This document shows, piece by piece, positions 1 through 5,531 of a DNA stretch of 5,708 nucleotides. The first letter of the stretch is position 1. Each line of letters starts with the position of its first letter. The notes under the pieces are model-generated. The model did no database searches and was not told where the DNA came from. It worked only from the letters and a program-made list of their open reading frames with translations. The position numbers and the translations under genes were made by a program. The DNA is taken from contig CAZRGV010000249.1 in NCBI GenBank assembly GCA_964599655.1, forward strand, positions 1-5,708, read 5' to 3'. This DNA comes from CAZRGV01 sp964599655 (GTDB taxonomy: Bacteria > Planctomycetota > Planctomycetia > Isosphaerales > Isosphaeraceae).

Positions 1-5
1 GACGG

Positions 6-30
6 GGCTGGGGTCGACACGACCCCAGCC
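6..30. other. Perfect 11-bp hairpin, possible terminator of an upstream gene
   Basis: Bases 6-16 (GGCTGGGGTCG) are the exact reverse complement of 20-30, leaving a three-base loop (ACA). Such a G/C-rich stem would fold stably in RNA from either strand. No T-run follows on either strand, so it is not a canonical intrinsic terminator. It could end transcription of a gene lying left of the window, or be an outlying part of the repeat block that begins at base 40. The structure is seen directly; the role is a guess. Confidence 0.4.
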
Positions 31-39
31 ACCCCAACC

Positions 40-123
40 GGGTGGCACGGGTGGCTTGCCCACCAGGGCTTCCCGATGGGCATGAGTGGGCGAGCACTGG
101 TGGACAAGCCACCAGTGGCACCC
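40..123. repeat. Imperfect inverted repeat, 26-bp arms, at the left edge of the tandem array
   Basis: Bases 40-65 match the reverse complement of 98-123 at 23 of 26 positions (mismatches at arm positions 6, 10 and 20), around a 32-base centre. The right arm is the start of the first tandem unit, so the left arm is effectively one unit in the opposite orientation. A competing shorter stem, 58-63 with 86-91 (GCCCAC/GTGGGC), lies partly inside. The layout resembles REP-like or BIME-like intergenic palindromes, but no known family is recognised. Confidence 0.7.
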
Positions 124-304
124 GACAATGGACAAGCCACCAGTGGCACCCGACGATGGACAAGCCAGCAGGGCCACCCGACGATGGACAAGCCAGCAGG
201 GCCACCCGACGATGGACAAGCACCAGGGCCACCCGACGATGGACAAGCCACCAGGGACACCCGACGAAGACACGGGCGGACAAGCCACCAGTGGCACCCG
301 TCGG
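101..304. repeat. Tandem array of seven ~28-bp units
   Basis: Units begin with TGGACAAGCC and end with CACCCGACGA or a close variant. They occupy 101-128, 129-156, 157-184, 185-212, 213-239 (one base shorter) and 240-267. A seventh, 277-304, follows a nine-base interruption (268-276). The middle of the unit varies: units 1, 2 and 7 carry ACCAGTGGCAC, units 3 and 4 (identical) AGCAGGGCCAC, unit 5 ACCAGGGCCAC and unit 6 ACCAGGGACAC. The 28-base period is not a multiple of three and there are no spacers, so this is neither a coding repeat nor a CRISPR. The first variant contains a near-palindrome, GCCACCAGTGGC. Unequal crossing-over or replication slippage is the likely source. Confidence 0.9.
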
Positions 305-315
305 ACTGTTGCGAC

Positions 316-361
316 ATCTTTCTTATTATGACCGATGTTATCGAGTTGGCTTAAGAAAGAT
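316..361. repeat. A/T-rich 10-bp perfect inverted repeat
   Basis: ATCTTTCTTA (316-325) is repeated as its exact reverse complement TAAGAAAGAT (352-361) around a 26-base centre. The centre contains a smaller nested stem, CGAT (333-336) with ATCG (340-343). The segment starts 12 bases after the tandem array and is strikingly less G/C-rich than everything around it. It could be a terminator-like stem, an operator, or the end of a repeat element. No gene start lies close enough to decide. Confidence 0.55.
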
Positions 362-399
362 TCTGGAAAACCTCGGAAAGCCGGGAAATGGCTGAGGGT

Positions 400-413
400 G
401 GGGGGGGGGGGGG
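400..413 (+). repeat. Homopolymer run of 14 G
   Basis: An uninterrupted run of 14 guanines follows GGGT (396-399), giving a very G-dense stretch at 396-413 between the A/T-rich inverted repeat and the methyltransferase promoter candidate. Runs this long are prone to replication slippage and to sequencing length error. The run lies about 72 bases upstream of the putative -35 box, outside the promoter core, so a phase-switching effect on promoter spacing is not implied. Confidence 0.9.
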
Positions 414-485
414 TGTTGTCGGGGTCGACGGACAGGGAGCGTTGGCGTTGGTGACGACCTGTTGGGTTGGTGGCGGGGACCGACC

Positions 486-514
486 TTCTCAGAACACGGA
501 CGCCACGCTATGAT
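486..514 (+). promoter_or_regulatory. Candidate sigma-70-type promoter of the methyltransferase gene
   Basis: A -10 box TATGAT (509-514, five of six consensus bases) lies 17 bases downstream of a -35-like TTCTCA (486-491, four of six). Transcription would start near base 521, leaving a leader of under 40 bases before the ATG at 559. That leader ends in a purine-rich ribosome-binding stretch (537-555). The spacing is ideal and the -10 is the best seen in the window, but no experimental support is available. Confidence 0.45.
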
Positions 515-558
515 CCCGCCGCGCTTTCGCGAACCCAGAGGAGGGGAAGGGGGAACTC

Positions 559-1338
559 ATGGACGAGGGCAACGGAACCTTTTCGTATGCGTCGCCCAGG
601 GATGTCCGACGCGTCGAGGACTGCTACTTCTACCACACGCTCGAACTGCCGGAGATTGGCGTGGTCAAGGGGGAGTGGGACCTTCGAGGCCAATTCGACG
701 AGTATGTCGCCGGCACCGACCTGCGAGGCAAGCGGGTGCTCGACGTGGGAACCGCGAGCGGCTTCTTGACGTTCGAGGCCGAGAAGCGAGGCGCCCGAGA
801 AGTTGTTTCGTTCGACATCAGCGATGCCAAATACCAGCATTTGCTTCCGTTCAAGGATACGCCCTACGTTCGCGACCACGAAACGTGGAGGGCCCAGGCG
901 ACGGCCACGTTCGATCGCTGGAAGAACGGCTACTGGCTGGCGCATCGGTTGTACGGGTCGCGGGCGAAGGCCTTCTACGGCAACATTTACGAGCTTCCCG
1001 AGGCCGCTGGTCCGTTTGACGTGGCGATTGTCGGCTCGGTGCTCGAGCACCTCAGCAACCCGATCAATGCGCTGGCGTCGGTGGCGAAGCTGACGACCTC
1101 GACGATTGTTGTCGTCACCGACGTGCTCGAAAGCGAGGACACCGTGGCCCGCTTTCTTTGCAACCCGAATCGACCCGACCACTCGTACAACTGGTGGACG
1201 CTATCGATCGGAACCTACCGGGCGATTTTTGCCATGATCGGGTTCGAAATCGTGTCGTTCACCGAGGCGGAATACCGCTGCGCCTGGGAATGCGACACGA
1301 GGCGAAACACCATCGTTGCCCGCCGCAAGGCGGCCTGA
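559..1338 (+). CDS. Class I SAM-dependent methyltransferase, CmoB/DUF1698-like
   Basis: This 259-residue cytoplasmic protein has the Rossmann-type SAM-binding core. Motif I is VLDVGTASG (residues 60-68). The acidic end of strand 2 is in VVSFD (D86). The motif-IV/post-II region is FDVAIVGSVLEHL (153-165), where the EHL resembles many class I enzymes. The run from YFYHTLEL to GKRVLDVG recalls the CmoB/DUF1698 group, but the acceptor substrate cannot be read from the sequence. An aromatic NWWTLS patch (211-216) may line the acceptor pocket. No signal peptide or membrane segment is visible. The ATG at 559 is chosen because a G-rich AAGGGGG lies five bases upstream and the SAM motif sits at the usual distance. 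A candidate promoter lies at 486-514. It is convergent with the hydrolase gene downstream, and no partner gene helps assign a pathway. Confidence 0.9.
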   Translation: MDEGNGTFSYASPRDVRRVEDCYFYHTLELPEIGVVKGEWDLRGQFDEYVAGTDLRGKRVLDVGTASGFLTFEAEKRGAREVVSFDISDAKYQHLLPFKDTPYVRDHETWRAQATATFDRWKNGYWLAHRLYGSRAKAFYGNIYELPEAAGPFDVAIVGSVLEHLSNPINALASVAKLTTSTIVVVTDVLESEDTVARFLCNPNRPDHSYNWWTLSIGTYRAIFAMIGFEIVSFTEAEYRCAWECDTRRNTIVARRKAA

Positions 1339-1398
1339 CCGCGCAGGAGGCCCCCCCGCGAAGGCGACTGGGTGGCTGAGGTCTCGCGCCGAAACCCC

Positions 1399-1442
1399 AC
1401 CACCCGAGCCGGCGTTTTTCCATGGAAAACCGACCGGGTGGT
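1399..1442. terminator. Inverted repeat between convergent genes, possible bidirectional terminator
   Basis: ACCACCCG (1399-1406) pairs exactly with CGGGTGGT (1435-1442). Inside it CGG (1410-1412) can pair with CCG (1430-1432), and the centre is the perfect 14-bp palindrome TTTTCCATGGAAAA (1416-1429). The structure lies 60 bases past the methyltransferase stop and about 190 bases past the hydrolase stop, in the only spacer between these converging genes. There is no T-run after the stem on either strand, so a terminator role is inferred from position and symmetry. Confidence 0.4.
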
Positions 1443-1471
1443 TCTTGGACAGCGACGAAGAGGCCGTCCGG

Positions 1472-1505
1472 GACGCGCCGGGCGTCTTGTCGTAAAATTT
1501 TGTCG
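1472..1505 (+). other. Small hairpin followed by an A/T-rich patch
   Basis: GACGC (1472-1476) pairs with GCGTC (1482-1486) around a five-base loop. It is followed by TTGTCG, TAAAATTT and a second TTGTCG (direct copies at 1487-1492 and 1500-1505). The stem followed by a T/A-rich stretch weakly resembles a rho-independent terminator for plus-strand transcription. The stem is short and the T content is interrupted. The rest of the 1339-1634 spacer shows no gene. Confidence 0.25.
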
Positions 1506-1634
1506 AGCACGTTCCTGCGTGCCAGACCCGGCATCGCGTGAGTTCGACGCGCGAGAGGGTGCCCTCCAGGAGTTGACGGGAGTCCCTCGGTCGTTTCCAG
1601 ATCGTTTCCCCGATCGACCCCCGGCTCGTTCTGG

Positions 1635-3095
1635 TCAGGAGGTGTGCGGTGGAAGGACGAGGAGGCCGGTCAGCGCGAAGGTGAGCAGGAGGTAGTCGGC
1701 CGCCTCGTTGGGGATGGACCGGCCTCGTTGATTCACGACGAATCGGGAGAGATTCACAAGCTGAGCCGTCGCGCGATGGGTTCGGCCCTGATCGATCGAC
1801 GTGTTGAGCTGGCGGATTCCGCGGAGAAGATGCAACGCCACGGGGCTCGGGACACCGATGGCGCGCGCGATCTGATCCTCGTATCGCAGGCCGATCGCGG
1901 GCGGGAAGGCCGCGCCGCCGTCGGTCGGGGGTGCTGGGGCGGGCGAGGGGGGCAACGGGACGTCGCCCGTGGTCGCCAGGTTCGGGACCACCGCTTGTTG
2001 ATAGAACTTGTATGTGCTTGTATGACCAGGAGCCACCTGAGTCAGGTTGTAGTACACGGCTGAGGCCGACGCGCCTCCGACGGGAACCACGCCCCAGCTA
2101 TTGAGGAACTTTTCATCAAGGCCCGCGGCGTTTTGCACCTTGGCGTGCTGAGAGAAGACCTCGGTTTGCTGGACATTGGCGGGGATCAGGAGTGCCGGGT
2201 CGTTGGCGAGGGCCTGGAATCGCAGGAAGGGTTTGAGCGCGAGCTGGCCAATCGGACCGGACGAGACGCTGACATATGGAACCGCCTCGTTCCGAGCAGG
2301 GTGGGGATCGAGCAAGGTCAGCTTGAGGAACCCGCCCTGGAGAGGCGGCACGTTGGTGGGGAGGATGCCGGCGGTCTGGGCGACGACGCTGCCGCCCCGG
2401 CTGAAGCCGATGAGATGGACGTCGACGACGTCGGTCGGCTGTCGACCAGGGAGCGCGTTGACGGTCTGGCCGATCTGGGCCGAGAGTCCCTGCGCGGCGA
2501 GGGTGGTCATTCCGGGTTTCGGCAGGGCGCTGAGCGCCGCCCAGTCGAAGGGGATGGCGGCGTCGTAGCCGTCGGCGTTGAGGGACGTGGTCATCTGAGT
2601 GACCCACGCGGGGAGCTGTCCCGTGGGCTCGTAGCCGCTGGTGACCGCGCCCACGACCCAGATGCGGAAGGTCGCGGTATTGTTGTTCGGGTTGGACTCG
2701 GGGACGACGCCGCTCTGGTTGGCGACCGCGATCACATACTTTTGTGAGGGGTTGATGATCAGAGGGCTGGTCAATGTGACATCGACCGAGTGCGAACCGA
2801 GGTCGAGCTGCGAACCGGTGAGCATTGTCTGGCCGAGCAGGGTATCGGACGGGTCGAACGTGTTGTCGGCCGAGCGATAGATGTCGAGCGGCACGCCGGC
2901 GGTCAAGGCACTGTCGTGGATCGCGTAGTGCGCGACGACGACGGAGGGATTCAACGCGGTGGCCGCCGTCATGGCGAGGTCGCCGGTGGCGAGAACGAGG
3001 CGCTGTTCGAGCGGTTCGATCCCGACCCGAGCACGACGCGGCGTCCGGCCTGGATTCCCTGGGCGCACCGGTCGTGAGGCGGAGAGACGGCGCAT
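1635..3095 (-). CDS. LEPR-XLL exported protein with CARDB-like and alpha/beta-hydrolase domains
   Basis: This protein of 486 residues probably acts outside the cytoplasm. An Arg-rich N-terminus leads into IEPLEQRLVLA (about residues 26-36), the LEPR-XLL motif of planctomycete surface or secreted proteins; no ordinary signal peptide is visible. Residues about 38-147 form a beta-rich, CARDB-like domain, with IYRSADNTFDPSD and the closing VPESNPNNNTATF typical of that fold. A lipase-like hydrolase domain follows. HLIGFSRGG carries the nucleophile elbow G-F-S-R-G with Ser232, LLDPHP supplies a probable acid (Asp263), and GHTSTY a probable His358. The triad is inferred. After a Pro-rich linker (about 380-392) comes a helical tail that ends in a hydrophobic stretch, LLLTFALTGLLVL (469-481). 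Start ATG: AGGAG lies eight bases upstream. It is divergent from the ceramidase-like gene. Substrate is unknown; ester or lipid hydrolysis is plausible. Confidence 0.85.
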   Translation of the reverse strand: MRRLSASRPVRPGNPGRTPRRARVGIEPLEQRLVLATGDLAMTAATALNPSVVVAHYAIHDSALTAGVPLDIYRSADNTFDPSDTLLGQTMLTGSQLDLGSHSVDVTLTSPLIINPSQKYVIAVANQSGVVPESNPNNNTATFRIWVVGAVTSGYEPTGQLPAWVTQMTTSLNADGYDAAIPFDWAALSALPKPGMTTLAAQGLSAQIGQTVNALPGRQPTDVVDVHLIGFSRGGSVVAQTAGILPTNVPPLQGGFLKLTLLDPHPARNEAVPYVSVSSGPIGQLALKPFLRFQALANDPALLIPANVQQTEVFSQHAKVQNAAGLDEKFLNSWGVVPVGGASASAVYYNLTQVAPGHTSTYKFYQQAVVPNLATTGDVPLPPSPAPAPPTDGGAAFPPAIGLRYEDQIARAIGVPSPVALHLLRGIRQLNTSIDQGRTHRATAQLVNLSRFVVNQRGRSIPNEAADYLLLTFALTGLLVLPPHTS

Positions 3096-3400
3096 GGTGG
3101 CGGCTCCTGGAGTGTGATCGGCCCGCGGGTCGAACGCAACGCGCGACGCCAGCGGCCGGTCGGAACGGCCAATCGATTCTTACACCATTTCGTGGGTGAT
3201 ACAAGATAATGTGGGGATCCGTGCGGAATGATGGGGGAGGGAATGCCTCGCGTGGGTGCCAGCTTGAGGGTATGGTGGAGCGCTGGCCGGTTTGCGTTGT
3301 CCGGGAATCATTCGGGAGCGAATACCATCGTCGCACGGGGTGGACGAACCGACAGACGCTCGAGGTTGGCGGGGCTGCGTTGAGATCATGGAGAAAGGTT
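3096..3400. other. Divergent intergenic region between two exported hydrolases
   Basis: These 305 bases separate the two divergent start codons and must hold both promoters. Visible items are the palindrome CCCGCGGG (3122-3129), a stem GGCCG/CGGCC (3154-3158 with 3166-3170) in the likely leader of the minus-strand gene, the minus-strand promoter candidate (3176-3204), and a small stem ATTCG/CGAAT (3310-3314 with 3319-3323). A plus-strand GATAAT (3205-3210) resembles a -10 box but has no good -35 at the right distance and is 190 bases from the gene. I see no convincing plus-strand promoter and no small gene. Confidence 0.6.
3176..3204 (-). promoter_or_regulatory. Weak candidate promoter of the LEPR-XLL hydrolase gene
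   Basis: Read on the minus strand, TTGTAT (3204-3199) is followed after exactly 17 bases by AAGAAT (3181-3176). These match the sigma-70 consensus at three and four of six positions. The resulting leader would be about 75 bases long, with a GGCCG/CGGCC stem in it. The local dip in G/C content and correct spacing support it; the box matches are poor. Confidence 0.28.
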
Positions 3401-4754
3401 ATGATACGAGCCATTGTTCTGGCGATTGCGGGTCTTGCCGTCTCGGTGGTGACGGGCGTCGCCGAGGAGCCGTCGTTGAAGGTGGGCGCCTCGAGCCGGG
3501 AGCTTCGGGCGGATGACGCGATGGAGATCGGCGGTGGGATTCTGCCGGGTCATCTCAAGGGGCAAGAGGGGGCGTTGCGCGCGTCGGCGGTGGTGATCGA
3601 AGGGCCGGACGAACAGGCGGTCTGCCTTGTGGCGTGCGACGTGCTGATGGTGGCTCGGGACGTGCTGGATCGGTCGGCGCGCGCGATCGAGGAGAAAACG
3701 GGGATTCCGTTCGATCACATTCTCATCAACGCGACTCATACGCATCATGCTCCGACAACAGTCACGGTTCATGGATACGAGCGGGATGAGGCGTTCACGA
3801 GTCAGGTCGGCGAGGCGATCGTGGACGCGGCGTTGGCGGCCTGGAAGGGTCGGGGGCCGGCGGAGTTTTTGTACCGGAAGGGGGAGGAGTCGTCGGTGGG
3901 GCAGAACAGCCGTCTGTTGCTGGCCGATGGGACGATCTTCTGGATCGGACCGAGGCAGGACACGGTTCGGCCGACTGGGCCGTTTGATCCGGAGCTGCCC
4001 GTGCTGGCGTTTCGCAAGCCGGACGGCGCGCTCGAGGCGGTGCTGTTCAATCACTCCACGCACACGATTGGCACGCTGACGCCGGGCGTGCGCTCGCCGA
4101 GCTTTTACGGGATGGCGGCGCAGGCGTTGGAGGGGGAGCGGGGCGNNNNNNNNNNTTCTGTTCTTCGAAGGGGCGTCGGGCTCGACGCACAATCTCGATC
4201 TGACGGGGAAGGAGGCGATGTACCGGATCAAGGCCGCCGTGGCGGACGCGCTGGATCGCGCCGAAGCGAGGAAGGTGGATCGGGTTGCCGGGGTTCGCAA
4301 GGAGATCACGGTGCGTGTGCGGCGGTTCGACGAGTCGAAGGAGGACGAGGCCGTATCGTCGTACTGCCGGAAGCGGACCTCGCCGGAGAACGCCGAGAAG
4401 ATCGTCGCGGTGTTTCGGGCGATGCGGAAGCGGCTGGCGCCGGTTCAGGGGGAGGAGCGGAAAACCTGGGTGCAGGCGATCGTGATCGGGGACGTGGCGA
4501 TTGTGGGCGTGCCGGGGGAGTACTTCACGGCGCTTGGCCAGGAGATCAAGAGACGATCGCCGTATCGAGACACGTTTGTTTTTGAACTGGCGAATGACTA
4601 CATCGGTTATGTTCCGGACCGTCGCGCGTATGATCTTGGGGGTTATCAGGTCTGGACGGGCCTTCATAGCTGGGTCGAGAAGGGGACGGGGGAAGCGATC
4701 GTCGACGAGGCGGTTGGCCTGTTGCGCGGTTTGCGCGCGGCGGGTCCACGTTGA
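3401..4754 (+). CDS. Secreted neutral/alkaline ceramidase-family hydrolase, interrupted by an assembly gap
   Basis: The translation matches the neutral/alkaline non-lysosomal ceramidase N-terminal domain family, zinc-dependent amidases of the envelope. Residues 1-21 form a signal peptide (MIRAIVLAIAGLAVSVVTGVA, cleavage probably before EEPS). INATHTHHAPT (109-119) carries the usual THTH zinc site, and FNHSTHTIG (216-224) a second His site. After the gap come FFEGASGSTHNL, the active-site loop region, then VPGEYFTALGQEIKRR with the metal-ligand Glu, then NDYIGYVPDRRAYD with the conserved Tyr region. Residues 1-248 read in one frame up to base 4144, and 198 more read in another frame from 4158 to the stop. 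Total length of about 450 suggests one intact gene. GGAG lies seven bases before the ATG at 3401, which favours this start over upstream ones. True substrate is unknown; planctomycetes carry several such proteins without proven ceramidase activity. Confidence 0.85.
4146..4155. other. Run of 10 N (assembly gap) inside the ceramidase-family gene
   Basis: Ten undetermined bases split the coding region. The good frame shifts across them. If the protein is continuous, the real gap length must be 2 modulo 3 larger than the ten Ns, for example 9 or 12 bases, and encodes only a few residues before the strand leading to LFFEGASG. The apparent frameshift is therefore most simply an artefact of placeholder length, not a pseudogene. 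Confidence 0.95.
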
Positions 4755-4781
4755 CGATCATGTAAAGAGTCGTTCGGAGAA

Positions 4782-4803
4782 TCCGGCGATCTGGCTTGCC
4801 GGG
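4782..4803 (+). terminator. Small hairpin just after the ceramidase-family gene
   Basis: CCGGC (4783-4787) pairs with GCCGG (4798-4802), extended by G-T and A-T pairs inside and a T-G pair outside, with a loop of about six bases. It starts 28 bases past the stop codon, a common place for a terminator, but no T-run follows. It overlaps the -35 box proposed for tpx, so at most one of the two interpretations may matter. Confidence 0.3.
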
Positions 4804-4824
4804 GAACGCAGGGCCGACTACGCT
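4796..4824 (+). promoter_or_regulatory. Candidate promoter of tpx
   Basis: TTGCCG (4796-4801, four of six -35 consensus bases) and TACGCT (4819-4824, three of six) are separated by 17 bases. Transcription would begin near 4831, leaving a leader of about 80 bases whose 5' end folds into the hairpin at 4835-4862. No obvious OxyR or other peroxide-regulator operator is recognisable. Confidence 0.33.
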
Positions 4825-4834
4825 AGCAATCCGG

Positions 4835-4862
4835 CCGCTGAGGCGCTCGGGCGGCTCAGCGG
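4835..4862 (+). other. Hairpin in the tpx leader
   Basis: CCGCTGAG (4835-4842) pairs perfectly with CTCAGCGG (4855-4862). After one G-G mismatch the stem continues CGC/GCG (4844-4846 with 4851-4853), capped by the tetraloop TCGG. If the proposed tpx promoter is right, this stem sits at the extreme 5' end of the transcript, where it could stabilise the message. It could instead terminate read-through from the upstream gene. No T-run follows. Confidence 0.45.
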
Positions 4863-4913
4863 TAACGCGGACGTGAGACTGATCCCAAGAGGCGCAACGA
4901 GGGGGACCACGAC

Positions 4914-5444
4914 ATGGCCGAAGTACGCAAGGGCGAGGTGACGATGAAGGGGAATCCGATCGACCTGGTCGGCCCCAGGCTCAAGCCCGGCGACAAGGCG
5001 CCTGACTTCACCTGTGTCGGCGAGGGGCTCTCGCTGGTCCGACTGGCCGACACCGCTGGCAAAGCTCGATTGTTTAGCGTGGTGCCGTCGCTCGACACGC
5101 CGGTATGCAGCACGCAGACCAAAAAGTTCGCTGAAAGCCTGGGCGCGTTGGGAGACAAGGTCGGGGCCTACACGATCAGCCTGGACCTGCCGTTCGCGAT
5201 GAAGCGATTTTGCGCCGAGGCGCACATCGGCAACATCACGAACCTTTCCGACGCTCACAACCACAGCTTCGGGGAACATTACGGGGTGCTGATTGAGGGC
5301 CTTCCGATCAAGCTGTTGGCGCGCGCGATTTTCATCGTGGATCCCAGCGACACGATCACGTACGTCGAATACGTGCCAGAGATCGCGCAGGAACCGAATT
5401 ACGAGGCGGCGTTGACGGCGCTCAAGGCGGCGGCCGGCGGCTGA
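4914..5444 (+). CDS. tpx: Thiol peroxidase (atypical 2-Cys peroxiredoxin, Tpx)
   Basis: The 176-residue protein reduces hydrogen peroxide and organic peroxides using a redox-active cysteine, with thioredoxin normally regenerating it. It matches the family along its whole length: KGNPIDLVG (12-20) near the start, then KPGDKAPDFTCV (24-35), the peroxidatic motif VPSLDTPVCSTQTKKF (57-72) with Cys65 and Thr62, and the resolving-cysteine motif MKRFCAEAHIGN (96-107) with Cys100. The conserved active-site Arg is probably Arg137 in LLARAIFIVD. The 35-residue Cys-Cys spacing fits the intramolecular disulfide type. Cys34 is an extra cysteine. No signal peptide is visible, so a cytoplasmic location is likely. 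GAGGGGGA (4899-4906) lies seven bases before the ATG at 4914; a second ATG at 4944 is rejected because it would leave only two residues before the conserved GNP. Probably monocistronic, 159 bases after the upstream stop. Confidence 0.96.
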   Translation: MAEVRKGEVTMKGNPIDLVGPRLKPGDKAPDFTCVGEGLSLVRLADTAGKARLFSVVPSLDTPVCSTQTKKFAESLGALGDKVGAYTISLDLPFAMKRFCAEAHIGNITNLSDAHNHSFGEHYGVLIEGLPIKLLARAIFIVDPSDTITYVEYVPEIAQEPNYEAALTALKAAAGG

Positions 5445-5469
5445 CCGGGCCGGATCGAGGCACGGAGAG

Positions 5470-5526
5470 CGACGGGACGACCCTCGCGGGGCATGGCAAG
5501 AACGTGCTCGGCGAGGGTCGACGTCG
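5470..5526. terminator. Long imperfect hairpin between convergent tpx and peptidase genes
   Basis: CGACCCTCGC (5478-5487) pairs perfectly with GCGAGGGTCG (5511-5520). In the same register the stem continues after one G-G mismatch through 5489-5495 with 5503-5509 (including two G-T pairs) to the loop GCAAGAA. An outer CGACG/CGTCG (5470-5474 with 5522-5526) adds five pairs across a small bulge. It starts 25 bases past the tpx stop and ends six bases before the peptidase stop, as expected of a shared bidirectional terminator. Neither strand has a T-run. Confidence 0.6.
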
Positions 5527-5531
5527 TTGGG

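Noticed and set aside
101..304. CRISPR array
   Set aside because: Units of CRISPR-like length are directly adjacent with no unique spacers, and no cas gene is present.
329..355. Eight-codon open frame starting at ATG 329 as a leader peptide
   Set aside because: No ribosome-binding site, and it is over 200 bases from the next gene, with the promoter candidate in between.
42..395. Open frames across the tandem array giving repetitive peptides
   Set aside because: The 28-base period makes all three frames open with the same repeated words, no ribosome-binding site precedes them, and the composition (W-T-S-H-Q, D-K-P) is what the DNA repeat dictates. Probably not coding.
10..429. GGGGTCGAC at 10-18 and 421-429 as target-site duplication around an inserted repeat element
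   Set aside because: A 9-mer of such composition can recur by chance in high-GC DNA, and neither copy abuts a clear element end.
508..1182. Long minus-strand open frame opposite the methyltransferase
   Set aside because: It is a high-GC shadow of a clearly recognisable gene on the plus strand and has no recognisable domain.
2116..3414. 432-codon minus-strand open frame overlapping the LEPR-XLL gene
   Set aside because: Its translation is Arg/Pro-rich low-complexity typical of an out-of-frame high-GC reading; the overlapping frame carries the LEPR-XLL, CARDB-like and hydrolase motifs and a good ribosome-binding site.
4145..4158. Genuine frameshift or pseudogene in the ceramidase-family gene
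   Set aside because: The frame change coincides exactly with placeholder Ns of arbitrary length, and both sides keep conserved motifs.
3209..4585. Single plus-strand frame reading through the N gap from 3209
   Set aside because: The part before 3401 lacks family similarity, and the part after the gap becomes Gly/Arg-rich nonsense, whereas another frame there carries family motifs.
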